64,000 nucleotides of DNA from Rhytidiadelphus loreus (GCA_947034895.1 OX344763.1:72497093-72561092); one strand, 5' to 3'. Counted from the first letter of the stretch, positions 20,559-33,949 are shown. Numbers and translations: made by a program. The notes: generated by a model from the letters alone, not told the origin.

Positions 20559-23500
20559 TATGTCTAGGCTCTTCATCAGATGATATGAAAGACACATCTG
20601 ACAACGAAGACGCAAGATTGGGAAATGGGTGTAAGAGTAGTGGGACAGAGGTGATAGGAGATGTTGATTACAATCCTTAAAAATAGAAAGGACATAGGCT
20701 TAGATGTTTATGTACTCATATTACATAGAGCACAAAATGTTGTAATGACAATTGATTGTTTGAGACTTTGATTGTTATATCCTAAACTTATTGATGGTGG
20801 TAATACTATTATTTTTGGAGAAGGCACTAAACCAAAGATGAATTCAATACAAAATATCAATTGATTGTGTGCTATTTTTCTTCAATGAAGCATGATATAT
20901 TGCAAGATGACTAAATAATTTAAGAACTTTGACTTCATACTTGTTGTAATTTAAATACTTTTGAAAGGCAAGAGGATTATGATTTGTTTCATATTTTCAA
21001 TTTAGGAGGACAGCTGCGATTGCATCCAAAATTGGACGCCCCTAAAACTAGGTCTGATTTTGGACGGCAGCAACTACATCCAAAATCGAACGCCTCGAAA
21101 ACTGCATCTGAAATTCGATGGCCGCGATTGCGTCGGAAATTGGACGCAGGCGATTGGATTTACTCCAAGGTAAATCGGACGGACAGCTCCGTTTTACCCA
21201 GCGGACGCAGCATTTGCCACATTCAGACATCTTCATTTTGGACGCGATTTTGGGTTAGACGTTCAAATTTGTCAACCCTGTCTAAACCTGTTGTTCATGT
21301 GAACACAAATTGGCTAAAAATGGTTCGAGGGGACTATGTGAGAACCCTAAGATAGTTTTCCCATTCCACCGATGAAATAGTAGAAATCCCAATTATTAGC
21401 CTATAGGTGAAGAAAACTCAAGATAGACCAAAAAATGGCATCTACAACCTAAGTTCAATGATTTGAAGTGAGAATCATGCCAGAAGTCCAGCGACGGAAT
21501 CGGTTTGCCAAGATTCCCTTTCGTTGGAAGATAATCTATTTACCAGAAATTAAAGGAGATAGCAAGATTCGATTCTCCTTAGAAAAGGTACAAGGTAAGA
21601 AATCTAAACTTGCACATATATTGTGGAATTCCATGAGAGGTTCCACAAAAGTCTCGTTTTTTTCTGATCATCTAAAGATCTTTTTCCGAGTGGTCAATCG
21701 CCTAAACCTACGATAGGAAATTCATGGAAATTACTCGAGGTGCGGTAAAATCTCACTAAAAATCAGCATAGCTTCCTTTAAGTTAATAATGTGCTTTAAC
21801 AAGTTTTGTAGTGTTTTGATAGTTGGAAGTATAAAAAATAAACAAGATCCTCCAAGACCGATGAATTTGAAGATTTAATGTGGAGTTGACCAGCGTATCG
21901 GGAGCACATGGAGTTGGAATGAAGTCAAAAAGGGGTCTTTTCTTACTCCCTTATACCTACTAAAGAGCCTAGGCTAGTTACATTTTATAGAACAATCAAA
22001 CTCCAAAAGTTGGATTTTTACTCCATTTTAGTGTTAAGTTGGCGCTAAGATTCTTTGCAGTTTAAGCGTCGGAAAAAGAGATAGAGATTCTCTTGGGCTA
22101 AAAATGGTCTTCTGAAGCCAATGGCGCAATTTTTTTGGAGTTAATCTTCAAAAGTTATGGTTTTGGACCAACGTAGAAGTCAAAATTGGAGAATTCAGGA
22201 TCAAAATCCTAAACGATAAGTTTACCTTGTAAAAATGAGAGGAGGTGGGTGCCCTTGGAGGAGTATATAAGGGCACCCCTTTTCTCTCAAAACACCCCTT
22301 CTAGCCATTTTCCGGCTTTATAACACGTTGGTTCATTTAGTTGAATTTTTTGGTCATTTTGAGATCAAAGTTGCAAGACACGTATTTTTGGAGCTTTTTA
22401 AGCTCTGAGTTGTGTTGTTGTATGAGTTTTGAAGGACTTTGGGGTCCCTTCAAACCTTACTAACTTATTTTATGTCTTTGTAAAGTTTTTGTGCACTAAC
22501 TTTGGTCATTTCGAGAAGTTTATTTTGTTGTACTAATCCTAGTTCCAACCCTCTATTGTACCTTGGCGATGCCGCTTTGAGGGGCTTCTAATGTGTGTTT
22601 CATGAATATCTAACCTTCTAAGTGGGAATTCCTTAATTGAGAAATTCCCTAGAGTTTATATATGTGTGTACTAACTTCTTTGTATACGTTTTTGTACTAA
22701 CAAATGGTTGTACTAATTTCCTAGATCTAAATGTGTTATGATGGTTTTTGACAAGTTGGCTTGTCAAAATTGTCTCGTATGCTCGTGGTTTTTTCCCAAA
22801 TACAGCAAAGCTTTGACTCCCCCTTATTTAGAAGTTATTAGAATTGGAGTCATATTTAAAAATACAGCAAAGCATTGAAACCTTTAGAACTTACCTTGTA
22901 GAAAAGGACTCTCCTCATGGCTTAGAAAATAGAATGTAGAAGCCTTGTGATATTCTAGAAAACCACCTTAAATTTTAGTAGTAAACAACAACCATTTGTC
23001 GTAGAAAATTTTCCAAAAAATCCAAACTTTTGTTGATTGTGAAAGCCAATCCTTCTTCACAGGCCCAAGAGCCTCCGGGTGAAGCCTAGGATCCCTTGGG
23101 TAAGCCCAAGAGCCCTCGAGTGAAGCCTAGGAGCCCCCGGGTAAAGCCTAGGAGCCCCCGAGAGAGGCGAGAAGGCATAAAGAAGGGAAATTGACCCCCC
23201 CTCAACAAAACAAACTAGGAATTTGTTTGTTTTTTGTTTGTTTGTTTGTTTGTTTGTTTTATTAGTTAGGAAAAGAAGGAGAGTAGGAAGAAAAAATAGA
23301 AGAAATTAGGAGGGATAAGTTGAAATTAGGAAAAAAATTAAAATCGAAATTAGAAGGAAATTAGGAGATGGTAATTCTCAATTAGGAAGAAGGGTTTAGC
23401 AACTATCTCACAAACTCTTTCTCTCTTCTAGCCTATATAATGAGTTCCCAAACTCAATAGTGATGAAATTGTGAAGAATGAGTGGAGTTGGAAGGTAGTT

Positions 23501-23799
23501 ATATCAAGTTGGAAGGAGAATTGAAGAAGATAGGAATTAAGGCAAAAATTTTAGAAGTTCATTTCAAACCATTAGTTGTAGATAGAATAATAATTGACTT
23601 GGATAGGATAGGAAAGTCAATTATTAAAAACATTATTGCATCAAATTTTAAGAGTTGACTTGAAAATCAATAATGTAGTTTCAATAGTGTAAAAGGAAAA
23701 GAGGTTGGGTAGAAAGAAAGAAAAAGTCTAAAAATTGGCAACTTTGTATCAAAACTCCAATTTTAAGCTGTAAGCAAAAATTGTAATCTCATTCAAACC
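20559..23799. other. Gene-poor stretch with a possible promoter or decayed LTR
   Basis: No protein-like frame of note. Between 21010 and 21260 words such as TTGGACGC and GATTGCATC recur loosely. GAGTATATAAGGGCACCCC near 22261 is a good TATA-box context followed by a pyrimidine-rich start region, as in plant promoters and LTRs. I could not find a matching second LTR. At 23072–23165 the word AAGCCTAGGAGCCC recurs about four times, and a (TTTG)n run lies at 23223–23260. Confidence 0.4.
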
Positions 23800-23862
23800 A
23801 TGGCAAACGCTGTGGAGTGGGAAGAAGTCTTGAATAACCTTCCAAATGACGTCCTTCCCGAG
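23800..23862 (+). CDS. Orphan first exon candidate: ATG to consensus donor
   Basis: A 21-codon frame (MANAVEWEEVLNNLPNDVLP plus E) runs from an ATG in a plant-like context (CAAACCATGGC) to GAG|GTAAGT at 23863. A TATA-like CCTATATAATGAG lies 370 bases upstream near 23432. No following exon could be identified in the AT-rich sequence up to 25190. It may be a remnant 5' end of copy D, a young gene or chance. Confidence 0.25.
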
Positions 23863-25199
23863 GTAAGTTCATAACCCCACTTATTGCTATTAGTTTTTAA
23901 AGTTGGCTCTCTAGAATATAGTGGCCGAATTAGCCTTTCAATTCAGAGTGGTAAGATCAACTTTCTTTCAAGTTTTAGATTCAAAATGTTGTAAAGTTAG
24001 TTTAGAGGTTTTCAGACTTAGAGTTCCAACTTAAAATAAGAAAGTTAGAGCTAGATGAAGTTTAGATAGCAAAATGAATGAGAAATAGATAGAGTTGGGA
24101 AATTTGAAACAAGTTGAGTAGAATTGACAAAGATAAAAATCTAGAGGTCAGGAGTGAAAGAAAAATCCAAATCCAAGTTATCAATTAAGAAAAAAATAGG
24201 GATGAAGTTTGAATAACCAATTAGCAGTCAAACTTCATCCACCCATAACTTTTAATAGGAAGATCTGATTAGGAAGATTAAAATCAACTTAGGAATCTAG
24301 AATCAAGACCTAAAAGAAAAAAATCTTAAAACTCTAAAAATAGTAAATTGACATTAGTCAGACTACAGCTTAGAACTTAACCAAGATCTTTGAAACACAT
24401 CTAACATGGATTAGAAGCAGATAATTAGGGACATAGGTGCATAGAAGAAGCTAAATTAAGTCCAGAAGTATCATTCAATTTGAACAACAACTCCAAATTA
24501 GAAGGAAACTAGAAGGATGAAGTTTAGACTTGAATTAGATGAAAACCTAAAAGAATTATCCAAAGTAGGTGAAACTTGACACACCAGTAGAAATAATCAC
24601 TAAGAGGTTACATGCAAAGTTTCATCCTATTTCAATAGTTAGAATCTTAGAAACCTATGGATGAAGTTTAGAAGACCGATTAGTAGTCTAAACTTCATTC
24701 TTCTATAATTTCCACTAGGAAAGTCGGAATGGAGTAAATTTTATAGTGTTAGAAAGGGCAAGAGATGTTCTTTAAATATAAATCAAAAGCATAGGTCTGA
24801 ACCAACTTCTAGGAAAAAACCACAATGACTTTAATATTGGCTAAAAGCATCAATTAAATCTACTTTGAACTTAAGTTTTCAGTTATTTTCACTACTTGAG
24901 TTACTTAGGCATTACAAAATATTCATTGCTTGGAAGGCACAGTGAACCAACGCCTAGGCACTCTATAGTAGAATAATTGAAAATAAAATACAAGAACCTA
25001 GTTGTGTTAGGTTGATTACAAGGATGGGTAATCAATCGCTCACAGGCTCGAATCTATGGTCTTAGTGTATAGACTTTGATGGTTTTTGAACATATATTAT
25101 ACAATTTTTGATTGCCGGATAATAAACTTTGTAAATTTTACAATCTTGTTAATATATAGGGGGGTTTTCGAATTATAAATCAAGTCTTTATGTTTGCGC

Positions 25200-25470
25200 G
25201 GGGGTTATTCCTTTGTTTCAAGTGGGTGCATCACATTTTCCTTGTTGTCCCCGGAGAAGCAATTGACAAAGTGCTTACGTTCTTTAACTAAGGCATCATT
25301 GTCTAGAAGTTTAGATTCAGCCGGGGGGAGCTGCTTGCTGACTCATTATTCCAAGCCTTATGTGATGTGCTCCGCCATAGACGTGGCGGCGGCAACCATT
25401 GATTTTTCTAAGGGTAATGTGGAGAAAGATGTTGTTGATAGTCCTCCAAGTCGAGGTCCGCCTAGGATAC
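25200..25470 (+). pseudogene. Copy D, 3' part: last exon up to the CACTA insertion
   Basis: The frame reads RSLTKASLSRSLDSAGGSCL, YSKPYVMCSAIDVAAATIDF, SKGNVEKDVVDSPPSRGPPR. It matches copy A's last exon (SLLSRSEKSISRGSASVGGS, LSKPYMLYSTTDAAFATIDY). No upstream ParB-, methyltransferase- or HAD-like exons of this copy are visible between 20.6 and 25.2 kb, so D is a 3' fragment. The frame is cut at 25471 by the CACTA element and picks up again at 27750. Confidence 0.7.
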
Positions 25471-27749
25471 CACTACAACAACGGCAATGTTTTATGACTG
25501 CAAAAATATGATTGAAGATGACTAGTGACTACTTGCAGTCATATTCTTGGAGGTCAATACCTTGGGGAGAAATATGACTGCAAAATATGACTGCTAGTCG
25601 TTTTTGGGCCTTGTACTTCACAAGCGTATATTATACGTCCATTGAAAACACCAAAGTATTTCATAGGGAACGGTAGGGAACTCGTTTGAGAACATTGAGT
25701 TATATTATTAGTCATATTTTCATAGTAGTAACATTGTTTTTGTTTTTGGGCAACCTAAGAAAAACATGGGCAATAAAAAAAAATATAAAGAAGCCATTGT
25801 TTAAAATTTTAAAACCTAATCACCACTTTTTAAGGGTTTTGAAACCCTAGCCACCACTTTTTAGGGTTTTGAAACCCTAGCTACTACTTCTTTTGACTCT
25901 TCTTCCTTACCTTTTGTTGTCTCTTAGTTCTTACCTATTATTGCTTTTTCTTTGTTACTTCTAAGTTGTTTTTTGTTACATCTTTATTCTTGCTTCTTAG
26001 TTGTTATTTTTGTTGCATCTTCACTCTTGCTTCTTAATTGTATTTTGTTGCATCTTGAGTTCACTCTTGTTTCTTAGTTGTTGTGTTTTGTTGCATCTTG
26101 AGTTACTCTTACTTCTTAGAGTTGTTGTCTTTTGTTGCATCTTCACTTGCTTTTTCTTTTTTTTCTTACATCTTAATTCTTTCTTCTTCTTCTTTCTTCT
26201 TTCTTACTTTTTGTTCTCTCTTTTTGTTTCTTGTTTCTTTTTGTTGTTTCTTGTTACCTCTTAGTAGTTGCTCCTTATTGTTTCTTGTGCAATTTAACTT
26301 GTATTGTTGTTATCTTTTAGCACTTGTTGCCTTTTTTCTTCTTGTTCCTTGCATCACCATTGTTTTTCTTCTTACCCTAAATTTGTATTACATATTTTTT
26401 ATTGTTGTAAACTTTTGAAGATTGAGCTTTGTTGTATGTTCATTAAAAATTAACCTCCTATTTCTTTAATTGTATATGTAGGCAACAAAATTGGAACAAA
26501 GTTGTTAGAGGCTACTTGCAACTCACTTCATATTATTGTAAGAAATATAGTCTCTATTGACTTGTGTAAATAATTCATTGTGATATATATATTTTGTATT
26601 TGTGACTAATAAATTATAAATGTCATTGAAAGGAGTTACATTCCTTCTTATATATTTCCTCTCTAATATAATTGTTTCTTGTATATATCTTTAAAATCAT
26701 ATGTGTTTGTTTTTAACTACATGAAATCTTTTATTCAATTGTTAAATCATTTTAATATATGATTGCAATGTGTCAAATCCATTTAAAATGTATGGAAAAC
26801 ATGATTGTAGTTTGTAATTGAAGCTATTTTGAACCTCAATCACAAATAACACACACAAATCTAAGAAATATGATTGTTAATCATCTAGAATATCACTTGC
26901 TTGAATTATATTTCATAATATATATTGACCCAAATATGACTACCTATAGTCATATAATGCTCATAGTTATGTACACTAAAATATGACTATGCTTCCCAAA
27001 ACATGATTGCAATCAATCATAAAATTACCAATGACATCCACGTAAACTACCATGCCAACCGAAAATATGACTCATGAGAGTCATATTTCACATCGTTCAA
27101 AAATATAACTCAAGAAAGTCATATTCCAACATTAGTTAAAAATATGACTTACTGCAGTCATATTCTACATCAACAAAAAATATAACTCACCGTAGTCATA
27201 TTCCACATCAATAAAAAAATATGACTCACTGTAGTCATATTCTACATCAACAAAAAATATGACTCACCGCAGTCATATTCCATGTCATCAAAAAATATGA
27301 CTCAACACAGTTATATTTCACAATAACAAAAAATATGACTCACCTCAATCATATTCCACGTCATCAAAAAATATGACTCAATGTAGTCATATTCCACAAT
27401 AACAAAAAATATGACTCACCTTAGTCATATTTCACGTCATAAAAAAATATGACTCAACGTAGTCATATTCCACGTAGAATTTTTTCATTTATTCGGGCAG
27501 CTCAACAAAAAGTCAAAGATAGTCAAAATATATGCCTTGTTGGCATACAATGGATAATTATGGTTATTTATACCCCTCAACTTATATGACTGCCAATATG
27601 ACTGATGTCTGAAGTGACTGCTTCTAAACGACTGCAGTCAGTTATATTCCGAGTCATCTACAGTGATTTCTGCGTGAGTCATATTTTTTTATTTTACAAC
27701 TCACTGCAGTCATATTTTGCAGTCATAAAACACTGTTTTTGTTGTAGTG
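25471..27749. mobile_element. 2.28-kb non-autonomous CACTA element, target duplication TAC
   Basis: Left end: CACTACAACAA, then TGTTTTATGACTGCAAAA. Right end: the inverted TTTTGCAGTCATAAAACA, then TTGTTGTAGTG. TAC at 25468–25470 is repeated at 27750–27752. These are the exact marks of a CACTA (En/Spm) transposon. It contains no transposase. The inside has GGGTTTTGAAACCCTAG duplicated near 25835 and 25870, a pyrimidine-rich tract (25900–26420) and, towards the right end, a palindromic subterminal array. Both ends are intact, so it could move if a transposase were supplied. It splits copy D's SPP...SPLPLK block. Confidence 0.95.
27060..27478. repeat. Subterminal array of 11 palindromic units of about 38 bp
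   Basis: Units have the form AAAAATATGACTCA, a short variable centre, AGTCATATTC, then CACATC or a similar linker. They repeat about every 38 bases, and each can form a hairpin through ATATGACT/AGTCATAT. The same ATGACTGC words recur near both ends of the element. In CACTA elements such subterminal repeats bind the TNPA-type protein (known from En/Spm), so this is the likely role here. Confidence 0.85.
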
Positions 27750-28310
27750 TACCCATTTACTCGCCATTACCTTTAAAACACACAACCTTCACACCTGAAC
27801 GTGAGCATACTAAGGTGACGCCACATAAAAAATTATATGCTGACGTCTTCAACAACGATGGAACAAGGAAAGAAGGTCAAAATGGCTTCATCCGTAGATG
27901 ACTAATTTACTCATCTCAAGGATAGAGGTGTCATCTCCTCGTAGTCAATGAGAACGGAGTCTACCACTTCAAATGGGTCTAGTTTTTGGCGGAGGATTTT
28001 ACGTGGAAGTAGACGATCAACCGAGTCTTTTCAATTTGGAAATGGGCATGTGTGCACAAACAATTTGTATAGGATGCAGACAAAGTTCTATCCTCGACGT
28101 TCTAAATTCCTTTCAAACTCCGAGATTCTTCCAATATCACGGAAGAAAATGGTGAAAGATAATAAGTCACTCTCAGTTGGAGCATGCAGAGCGTTCATTA
28201 ATGGATGTGGGCCATCAAGGCATTCTTGACGTGAAGATATCTTAAGAGCAATGGCAAATGAGAAAGCAAAGGAGTTAGCAAGGAATATTAGCCTGGACCC
28301 AAGCAATAGT
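27750..28310 (+). pseudogene. Copy D, end of last exon after the CACTA element
   Basis: Directly after the element the text continues with the family tail: YSPLPLKHTTFTPEREHTKV, then HKKLYADVFNNDG (copy C TQRKLYEDANYP). It ends in REDILRAMANEKAKELARN, which corresponds to copy C PEILKAMEKLRANS. TAA, TAG and TGA codons and at least one frame change lie between, so this copy is a pseudogene apart from the insertion. Confidence 0.55.
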
Positions 28311-31243
28311 TAGGCAAAAATCCATATTATTATTATAAGTAGAATAGAATTTACTATAAATAGTATAAAGCATATTATTGAGGAAGGCAATGTGCTTTGT
28401 GTACAATCGGCATCTTAGAAAGAGTTCATCAATTGAGTGCATCTTCTTTTTTGTAAAATTCTCATTTTTGTAGAATGGAAAGTACTTTTTGGCCTTCCCA
28501 TGTAGAAGAGAATTTCTCATTACATATTGTATAGGTATATTTGTGTTTGACTTATCTAAGATTTTGGTCGAACAAACTTCAATAATTTGAATTAGTGTCA
28601 TTTCTTTGTGTTCAATTATCTTTGCCTTCAACAACTATCTTTGAAATGAAGCCTCCAATAAGTGTGCTAGGATTTCTTAATGTAAGCATTTTCTCTCAAT
28701 TTAATGAATATGGCCTTATCATGTATATACCCATGAATCAAAAAATATCGTTTGTTCTTGCACTTCTTCAAGCATGCATCATTACTACAATTAAAGTCGG
28801 GGAAGCTTCAACTAAGTGAGTATACAAAACAATCCAATTGTCCATATCTATAAAATAACAACCACAATGAGAGTTATTTGATGTTTAGGAATTCAAAACA
28901 ATATGAAAACCTTGATAGTCTCAAAAAACAACATGATACCTTAAATACAAATATAAATATAAATATTAGTAATTCAAAAAATAAGTATATTTGAAAGCTA
29001 ACCTTGCTTCTTCATGCTATTGAACTTGTTATACATTGTACCTCTCAAGTGAATGAAGTTGACAACTCAATATTCCTCCCAATTTGGTCTTCATTGGGTT
29101 TTTTTCATTTCATCCAAAGTTTGTACAATGTGAGGGTGGTCTTTAACCTAGATCCACCTTTTCTCTTACTCTTTGCTTTTTGCTTTAAAACCCTAAAACA
29201 CTTCTTCAAAGCAGCTTCAAGCTCCTTCTGTTGCAAAGTGTCATGTTTTCTAGTCTCTATTTCAATATGCTTGTTGCAATATTCCAACCTTCATTTCTCT
29301 CCATACATCAATTCTAGCAATCCCGGAGGAAATTGGAGGAATTGACTATCTTCGTTGTTATTAGGCGTCTTAGAGGGGAACCTAAAGTACATGATGGAAA
29401 ACTTGAAACAACAAAAAAACTCTTGGTATAGGAAAAATTTAATAAACCCTACATCATTTGAAAATTGAGACAATCCTAGAACAAGCTCAATTGTATCTAA
29501 TCATAGAATCCCTGTTGTAGAATGAACTTGTGTTAGAGAAAGATATTCCTTAAATCCTCAAGCAAATACTAAAATGAAAGGATATTCCTTGAATTCTAAA
29601 CCAAATACAATAGCTTGAATTGGTATATACCAACTATTGATATATTTTTTATATTTTCATAATCAATAAAGAGTCTAGAAGTCTAGGAAGCAAAATTATA
29701 GCCAAATGGATCTTTGTAGTTTGAAATGGGGAGAGGATTGTGAAATTATCAATCCGATTGCTTCGAAGCGATTTCACAAAAATATTTTCCTTGATCTTAT
29801 GTTGATGATAAAATTTACTACGCAGAATTCACCAAATACATTTGCTTGAATTGGATGATTCATGGATCATCACATGTCAGAAGTTCATAAATGTAGAATA
29901 AATCATTACAAATTACGTAAGTTGTTGGATATAAGGTGGTGGTCCCCACATGATTTTCAATTGTAAGCTCAATTTTGAAGATGGCTTAATCTATGAGCTT
30001 AAAAGTCTAAAAACGTTTGTCATTGAATTGGTTTGTATTTTATCTTTTTGACTCTAAGGTTTAGGGGTGATCATTGGATGACAAATGAGATAAAAAAAAT
30101 ATATTTAGCCATCATAGTTTTTAGTGATGCACACCCTACAATAACAAACTCTAAACAACAATCTAACAACATATTCAACAAAGTTTTTTCAAATGTTTGA
30201 AAGTTTGACGATTTTTCATTCTTACATAGTTCAAACAACTTTAGTTTCAAAGAGTTTTTTAAAAGCAAAAAACATAGATACGTTTCAGATATTCAAAAAA
30301 TTGACTTGGTGCCAAATTTGTCAATGATTGGGTGGGAGTTTTTGATGATGTGGACTTTTTGCAAAGTTTTCGTCTGTCAAGTGTGAAAGCCCTAGCTTAC
30401 AAAACTTGGCCTGTGACCAATAAAATTGCAAAAAGTTTTGTGTAGAGGTTGTGGACATCCATGTTTGAATTGGATTTGAGGCCCATTTTATGCATGGACG
30501 TCCACAAATAGTGGATCAAATTCTATAAAATTTCATTGGTCAAAGTCTAGGTTTTGTCCAATGGGGTTTTCACACTTAATGGATGATTGCTTGACGAAAT
30601 TGCCATGTCATCATCCACTCCCGCCAAAACTCAAGATGAAGCCCTAGTTATAGTGGGCAAGTTTGGGGTCACGTTGGAAGGTGATCCCAAATTTTGTCCC
30701 ATGGACTAAATGGATTTGTTCAAGAAGAAAGGAATTGTGAAGAAGCTTTCATGAAACAATAATGCAACTACAAACGAACTTTTACAAATATAATTTTACA
30801 GAATGTCTCATTCCTAGTGTGAATCCATCCACCAAAGGAACAAACCAATGATGACATGACAATTTCCCTCCGCATCAAGGGGACAAAGGGTTTCGTCCAC
30901 AAGCAGTGGACGTCCATGTATGAACGGGCCTGAGTTAGCCCGCCCTCTCTTTCTCACCCTAATTTTTTCCACCGAGCCGATGAAGGATCGGTAGGACGGT
31001 GTGTTCCATGACTGAGTTTTTCCAATTGCGCACGTCATGAGGTTTATTTTACTGACTTTGAGCAGAAATTAAACCTGTTTTTTGGTGGTTTGGCTTCAGC
31101 TTGGAGAATGAAGGCAGATTATAAGATGGTTTCTCTATTTCACGGTTTCTGACGCTTTGGAGTGTGTATATGGAAAGAGCGGTTTCGATTTGAGAGGCAT
31201 TGAATAGCTGTGGTAAGGGTGACTAGAAGAAAATCAGGGCAGC
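28311..31243. other. AT-rich spacer without a supported gene
   Basis: I see only short chance frames. One imperfect foldback is described separately (30329–30632). The last few hundred bases are the upstream region of the LUC7-like gene. Confidence 0.5.
30329..30632. repeat. Imperfect foldback repeat, about 300 bp
   Basis: The left side (GGTGGGAGTTTTTGATGATG, AAGTGTGAAAGCCC, GACCAATAAAAT, GTGGACATCCATG) reappears inverted on the right (CATGGACGTCCAC, ATTTCATTGGTCAAAG, GTTTTCACACTT, CATCATCCACTCCCGCC). It looks like an old MITE. Target duplications are not clear. Confidence 0.5.
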
Positions 31244-33949
31244 ATGGATCCTAAAGTACTTCTGGATGAGCTCATGGGAAAGGACCGAGACCTTCCTTTG
31301 GATCAACAGAAGAAGAAACGGCTAAAATTTGATGATCCTCAGGTATTGAAGTATTTTGCAGTTGTGAAGGAATGCCTTCTAGTACTATTTACCTGTACGG
31401 TTCTTAACTTGTGTCCTGTGTAGGTTTGTCACTATCATCTGGTGGCTTTCTGTCCTCACGATTTGTTTCCAAATACGAAGAGTGATCTTGGCGCTTGCGA
31501 AAAGCTACACGACGAGACTCTGCGAGCAGAATTTCTGGAGTCCAATAAAGTTGTGCAATATGAGGCTGAGTTTCTAGGCTATTTAGAGCGTTTGATATCT
31601 GACTTAGAGAGGTATGAATTATAATGTTTTCCGACAGTGTCGCTACATGATCACTAGAGCAAGCAAGTCTTTCTAAGTCATCCTAATGGCCTTGATGCAT
31701 CTGTAGACTGTGCAAACGCTGGGAGAGTCCGATGTGGAGTACAGTAGACGCTTTTTAAAAGTTATTTCATCAGTTAAATCGGAGTTTCGCGTAAAAATCG
31801 CTCGATTTATCAAAATTCTCGTTCCTCATGAAGTTCTATACCTATGTGACAGGAAGATAAAAAGGTGTCATGAACGACTTGACAAAGAGATGCCTCTTAC
31901 AGATCATGTACGGTCAAATAGTGATCGTATTTCAGCCATCGCAATGGAAGTGCAATACTTGTTGAAGCAGGCTGAAAAAGAGGGTGAGGATGGTCAGGTG
32001 GATCATGCTCAAGCCACCATGAGCAAGGTATGGAGTGTGTGGGACTTCACTGGATTTAAGAAAACGGTCTTCTGTTCTGTGATCAGATTTTGAAATAACC
32101 TTTGTGTTCGTGAGGTCTTTTAAAAAAAGCATTGCCTGATTTAATTGTGACATCATTTAGAGTGGATTGGATTCGGGTTTGTCAGGTGGATGTTCTTAAC
32201 AAGGAGAAAGATCAACTCGTGCGGGCTGTAATGCCTGAATTTGGTAGCATACTCGAGAAGGAGAAGCGCATGCAAGTATGTGAAGTGTGTGGGGCAATGC
32301 AAGCATCTACAGATACAGAAAAGCGTCTTGCTAGTCATCTGGAAGGAAAGCAACATTTGGTATGATATCAATGGGGACGTTTATTAACTCGTCGTTTATT
32401 CCGATGTTCTGATCGATAATTGCGTTGTATTTGATCGCGGTGTACGAAATTTTCTTATGCCCCTTTCCCAAATATTCTTTTTGAGAATGTTGGGACCCAC
32501 ACATATATGGCGTAATCGAATACAACGGAGTGATACCTAGCATTGCAGCTGAGAACCAGTTCATGAAAGAGAACATGTGAATGCAAACTAGATATTCGTA
32601 ATGGCTTGGTGCTATTTCTCAACACGCCCACTTACCAAACGTCAAGTGAGAAGGGGACATTAGGATGATACTTATGTCTTTGTGCTGTTGTGGGTTGGGT
32701 CTATAAATATGTCTGTAAAATATGGTTAATACATGATGGTGTGTATGATCTTCTGGATTGCAGGGCTATTTTAGGATTAGACAAACTGCTGCAGACCTCC
32801 GCAAGAAGAAAGAAGATCGAGAATCCCGGAGGCGAGACCGGGAAACTGCAGAAATGTCTCTGGAGAATGATTGCAAGTTCAAAGTGGAAGAGGTGGCCGT
32901 GGAGGATTCCAAAGACTCTGACAAGGTGCTTTGTTCCAGCAGACTTGACAATAATGATATGCTACTAGTTTTTGCGTCATCCTAGTCTATGCATCATCCA
33001 TTTTTGGTCTGTGGTCGTTCATGGATGTGAGACTTATGAATTGAAGTTCGAGCTTTTACAAGCGGGACTATTCAGCTTTTGCGTTCTTTGTTGATTTTAT
33101 GCTGAGTCTCCAACACACTGCAAGCAGTTATTGAACATTGACATCTCCTATATACAGAATGGTTCTCGCCCCGATGAGAGAGAACGATATAGACATGAAC
33201 GCAGGTACAGTTTGCATACTTCGTAACTGTCCGTGAATTTTGTCGAGTTCAGATTTTGCTCTTCAAAGTTTGCCTGATTGTTTGAATCTCTTGGTTCCAC
33301 ACGCCGTCGTGTTTGGAATGCCAAATTTATTGCCATGGAAGAGTGCTCTTCTACAGGATTGATCGTAATTTTCTTTGTGAAATGGAGGACGCTCTGATTC
33401 GAAGCATGTTTTTGATTCCCGTTGTCCGTATTGGGCAACTGCCACTTGAAGTAGATGTAATGTCGGATATGGTTCTATTTACTTGTCAGTTTTTGGAACT
33501 TTGATTTGCTTTCATCAAGATGACATTTGGCGTAGGAAATTCTTTGGTCACTGTCTTGAGATCAGTTGAAGGTTTTGATACCCTTGAGGTTAGCTGTGTT
33601 TGATTTCCTTGAGGTTATGGTGCTGTATTTCTGAATAAGTACGTGATCATGGATCTGACAACTCATCTTTTCAATCTCTATTGACAGTCGAAGCAAGGAA
33701 AAATACCGGCGCAGATGCCGCAGTCCTGAACGAGTCCGTGATCGAGAATCTGACAGAGATATCAAGGATCGGGAGAAGGATAGATATGGAGATCGTGATA
33801 GAGATAGAAATCGTGGCCTCAGAGATAGGGATCGAGAGCGTGATAGAGAAGAAGGGTGTAGGGACAGATGTAGAGGTAGAGATGGAGACCATAACAGGGA
33901 TAGAGAAGGAGGTAGTCGAAGACAAAGCCGTAGTAGGGATCATAGATGA
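31244..33949 (+). CDS. LUC7: LUC7-like U1 snRNP splicing factor, seven exons
   Basis: Coding exons are 31244–31342, 31424–31611, 31853–32027, 32186–32359, 32764–32925, 33158–33204 and 33688–33949. All junctions are GT–AG and in phase, giving 368 residues ending in TGA. The protein begins MDPKVLLDELMGKDRDLP, the LUC7 signature. It has a CCCH zinc finger (VCHYHLVAFCPHDLF...GACEKLH, residues about 34–63), a coiled coil, a C2H2 finger (QVCEVCGAMQ...HLEGKQH) and an RS/RD-rich tail (RDRDRNRGLRDRDRERDRE). LUC7 proteins sit on U1 snRNP and influence 5' splice-site choice. The sequence around the first finger and the YEAEFLGYLERL helix looks closer to LUC7L3 than to LUC7L (impression only). No in-frame stops; this is the best-preserved host gene here. 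Confidence 0.92.

Noticed and set aside
26001..26418. Hydrophobic frames that look like membrane proteins
   Set aside because: They come from a TTC/TTG-rich pyrimidine tract inside the CACTA element.
27060..27478. Regular array of about 38-bp palindromic repeats that looks like a CRISPR array
   Set aside because: The spacers are short and related, the units lie inside a CACTA transposon next to its end, and the setting is eukaryotic. They are subterminal transposase-binding repeats.
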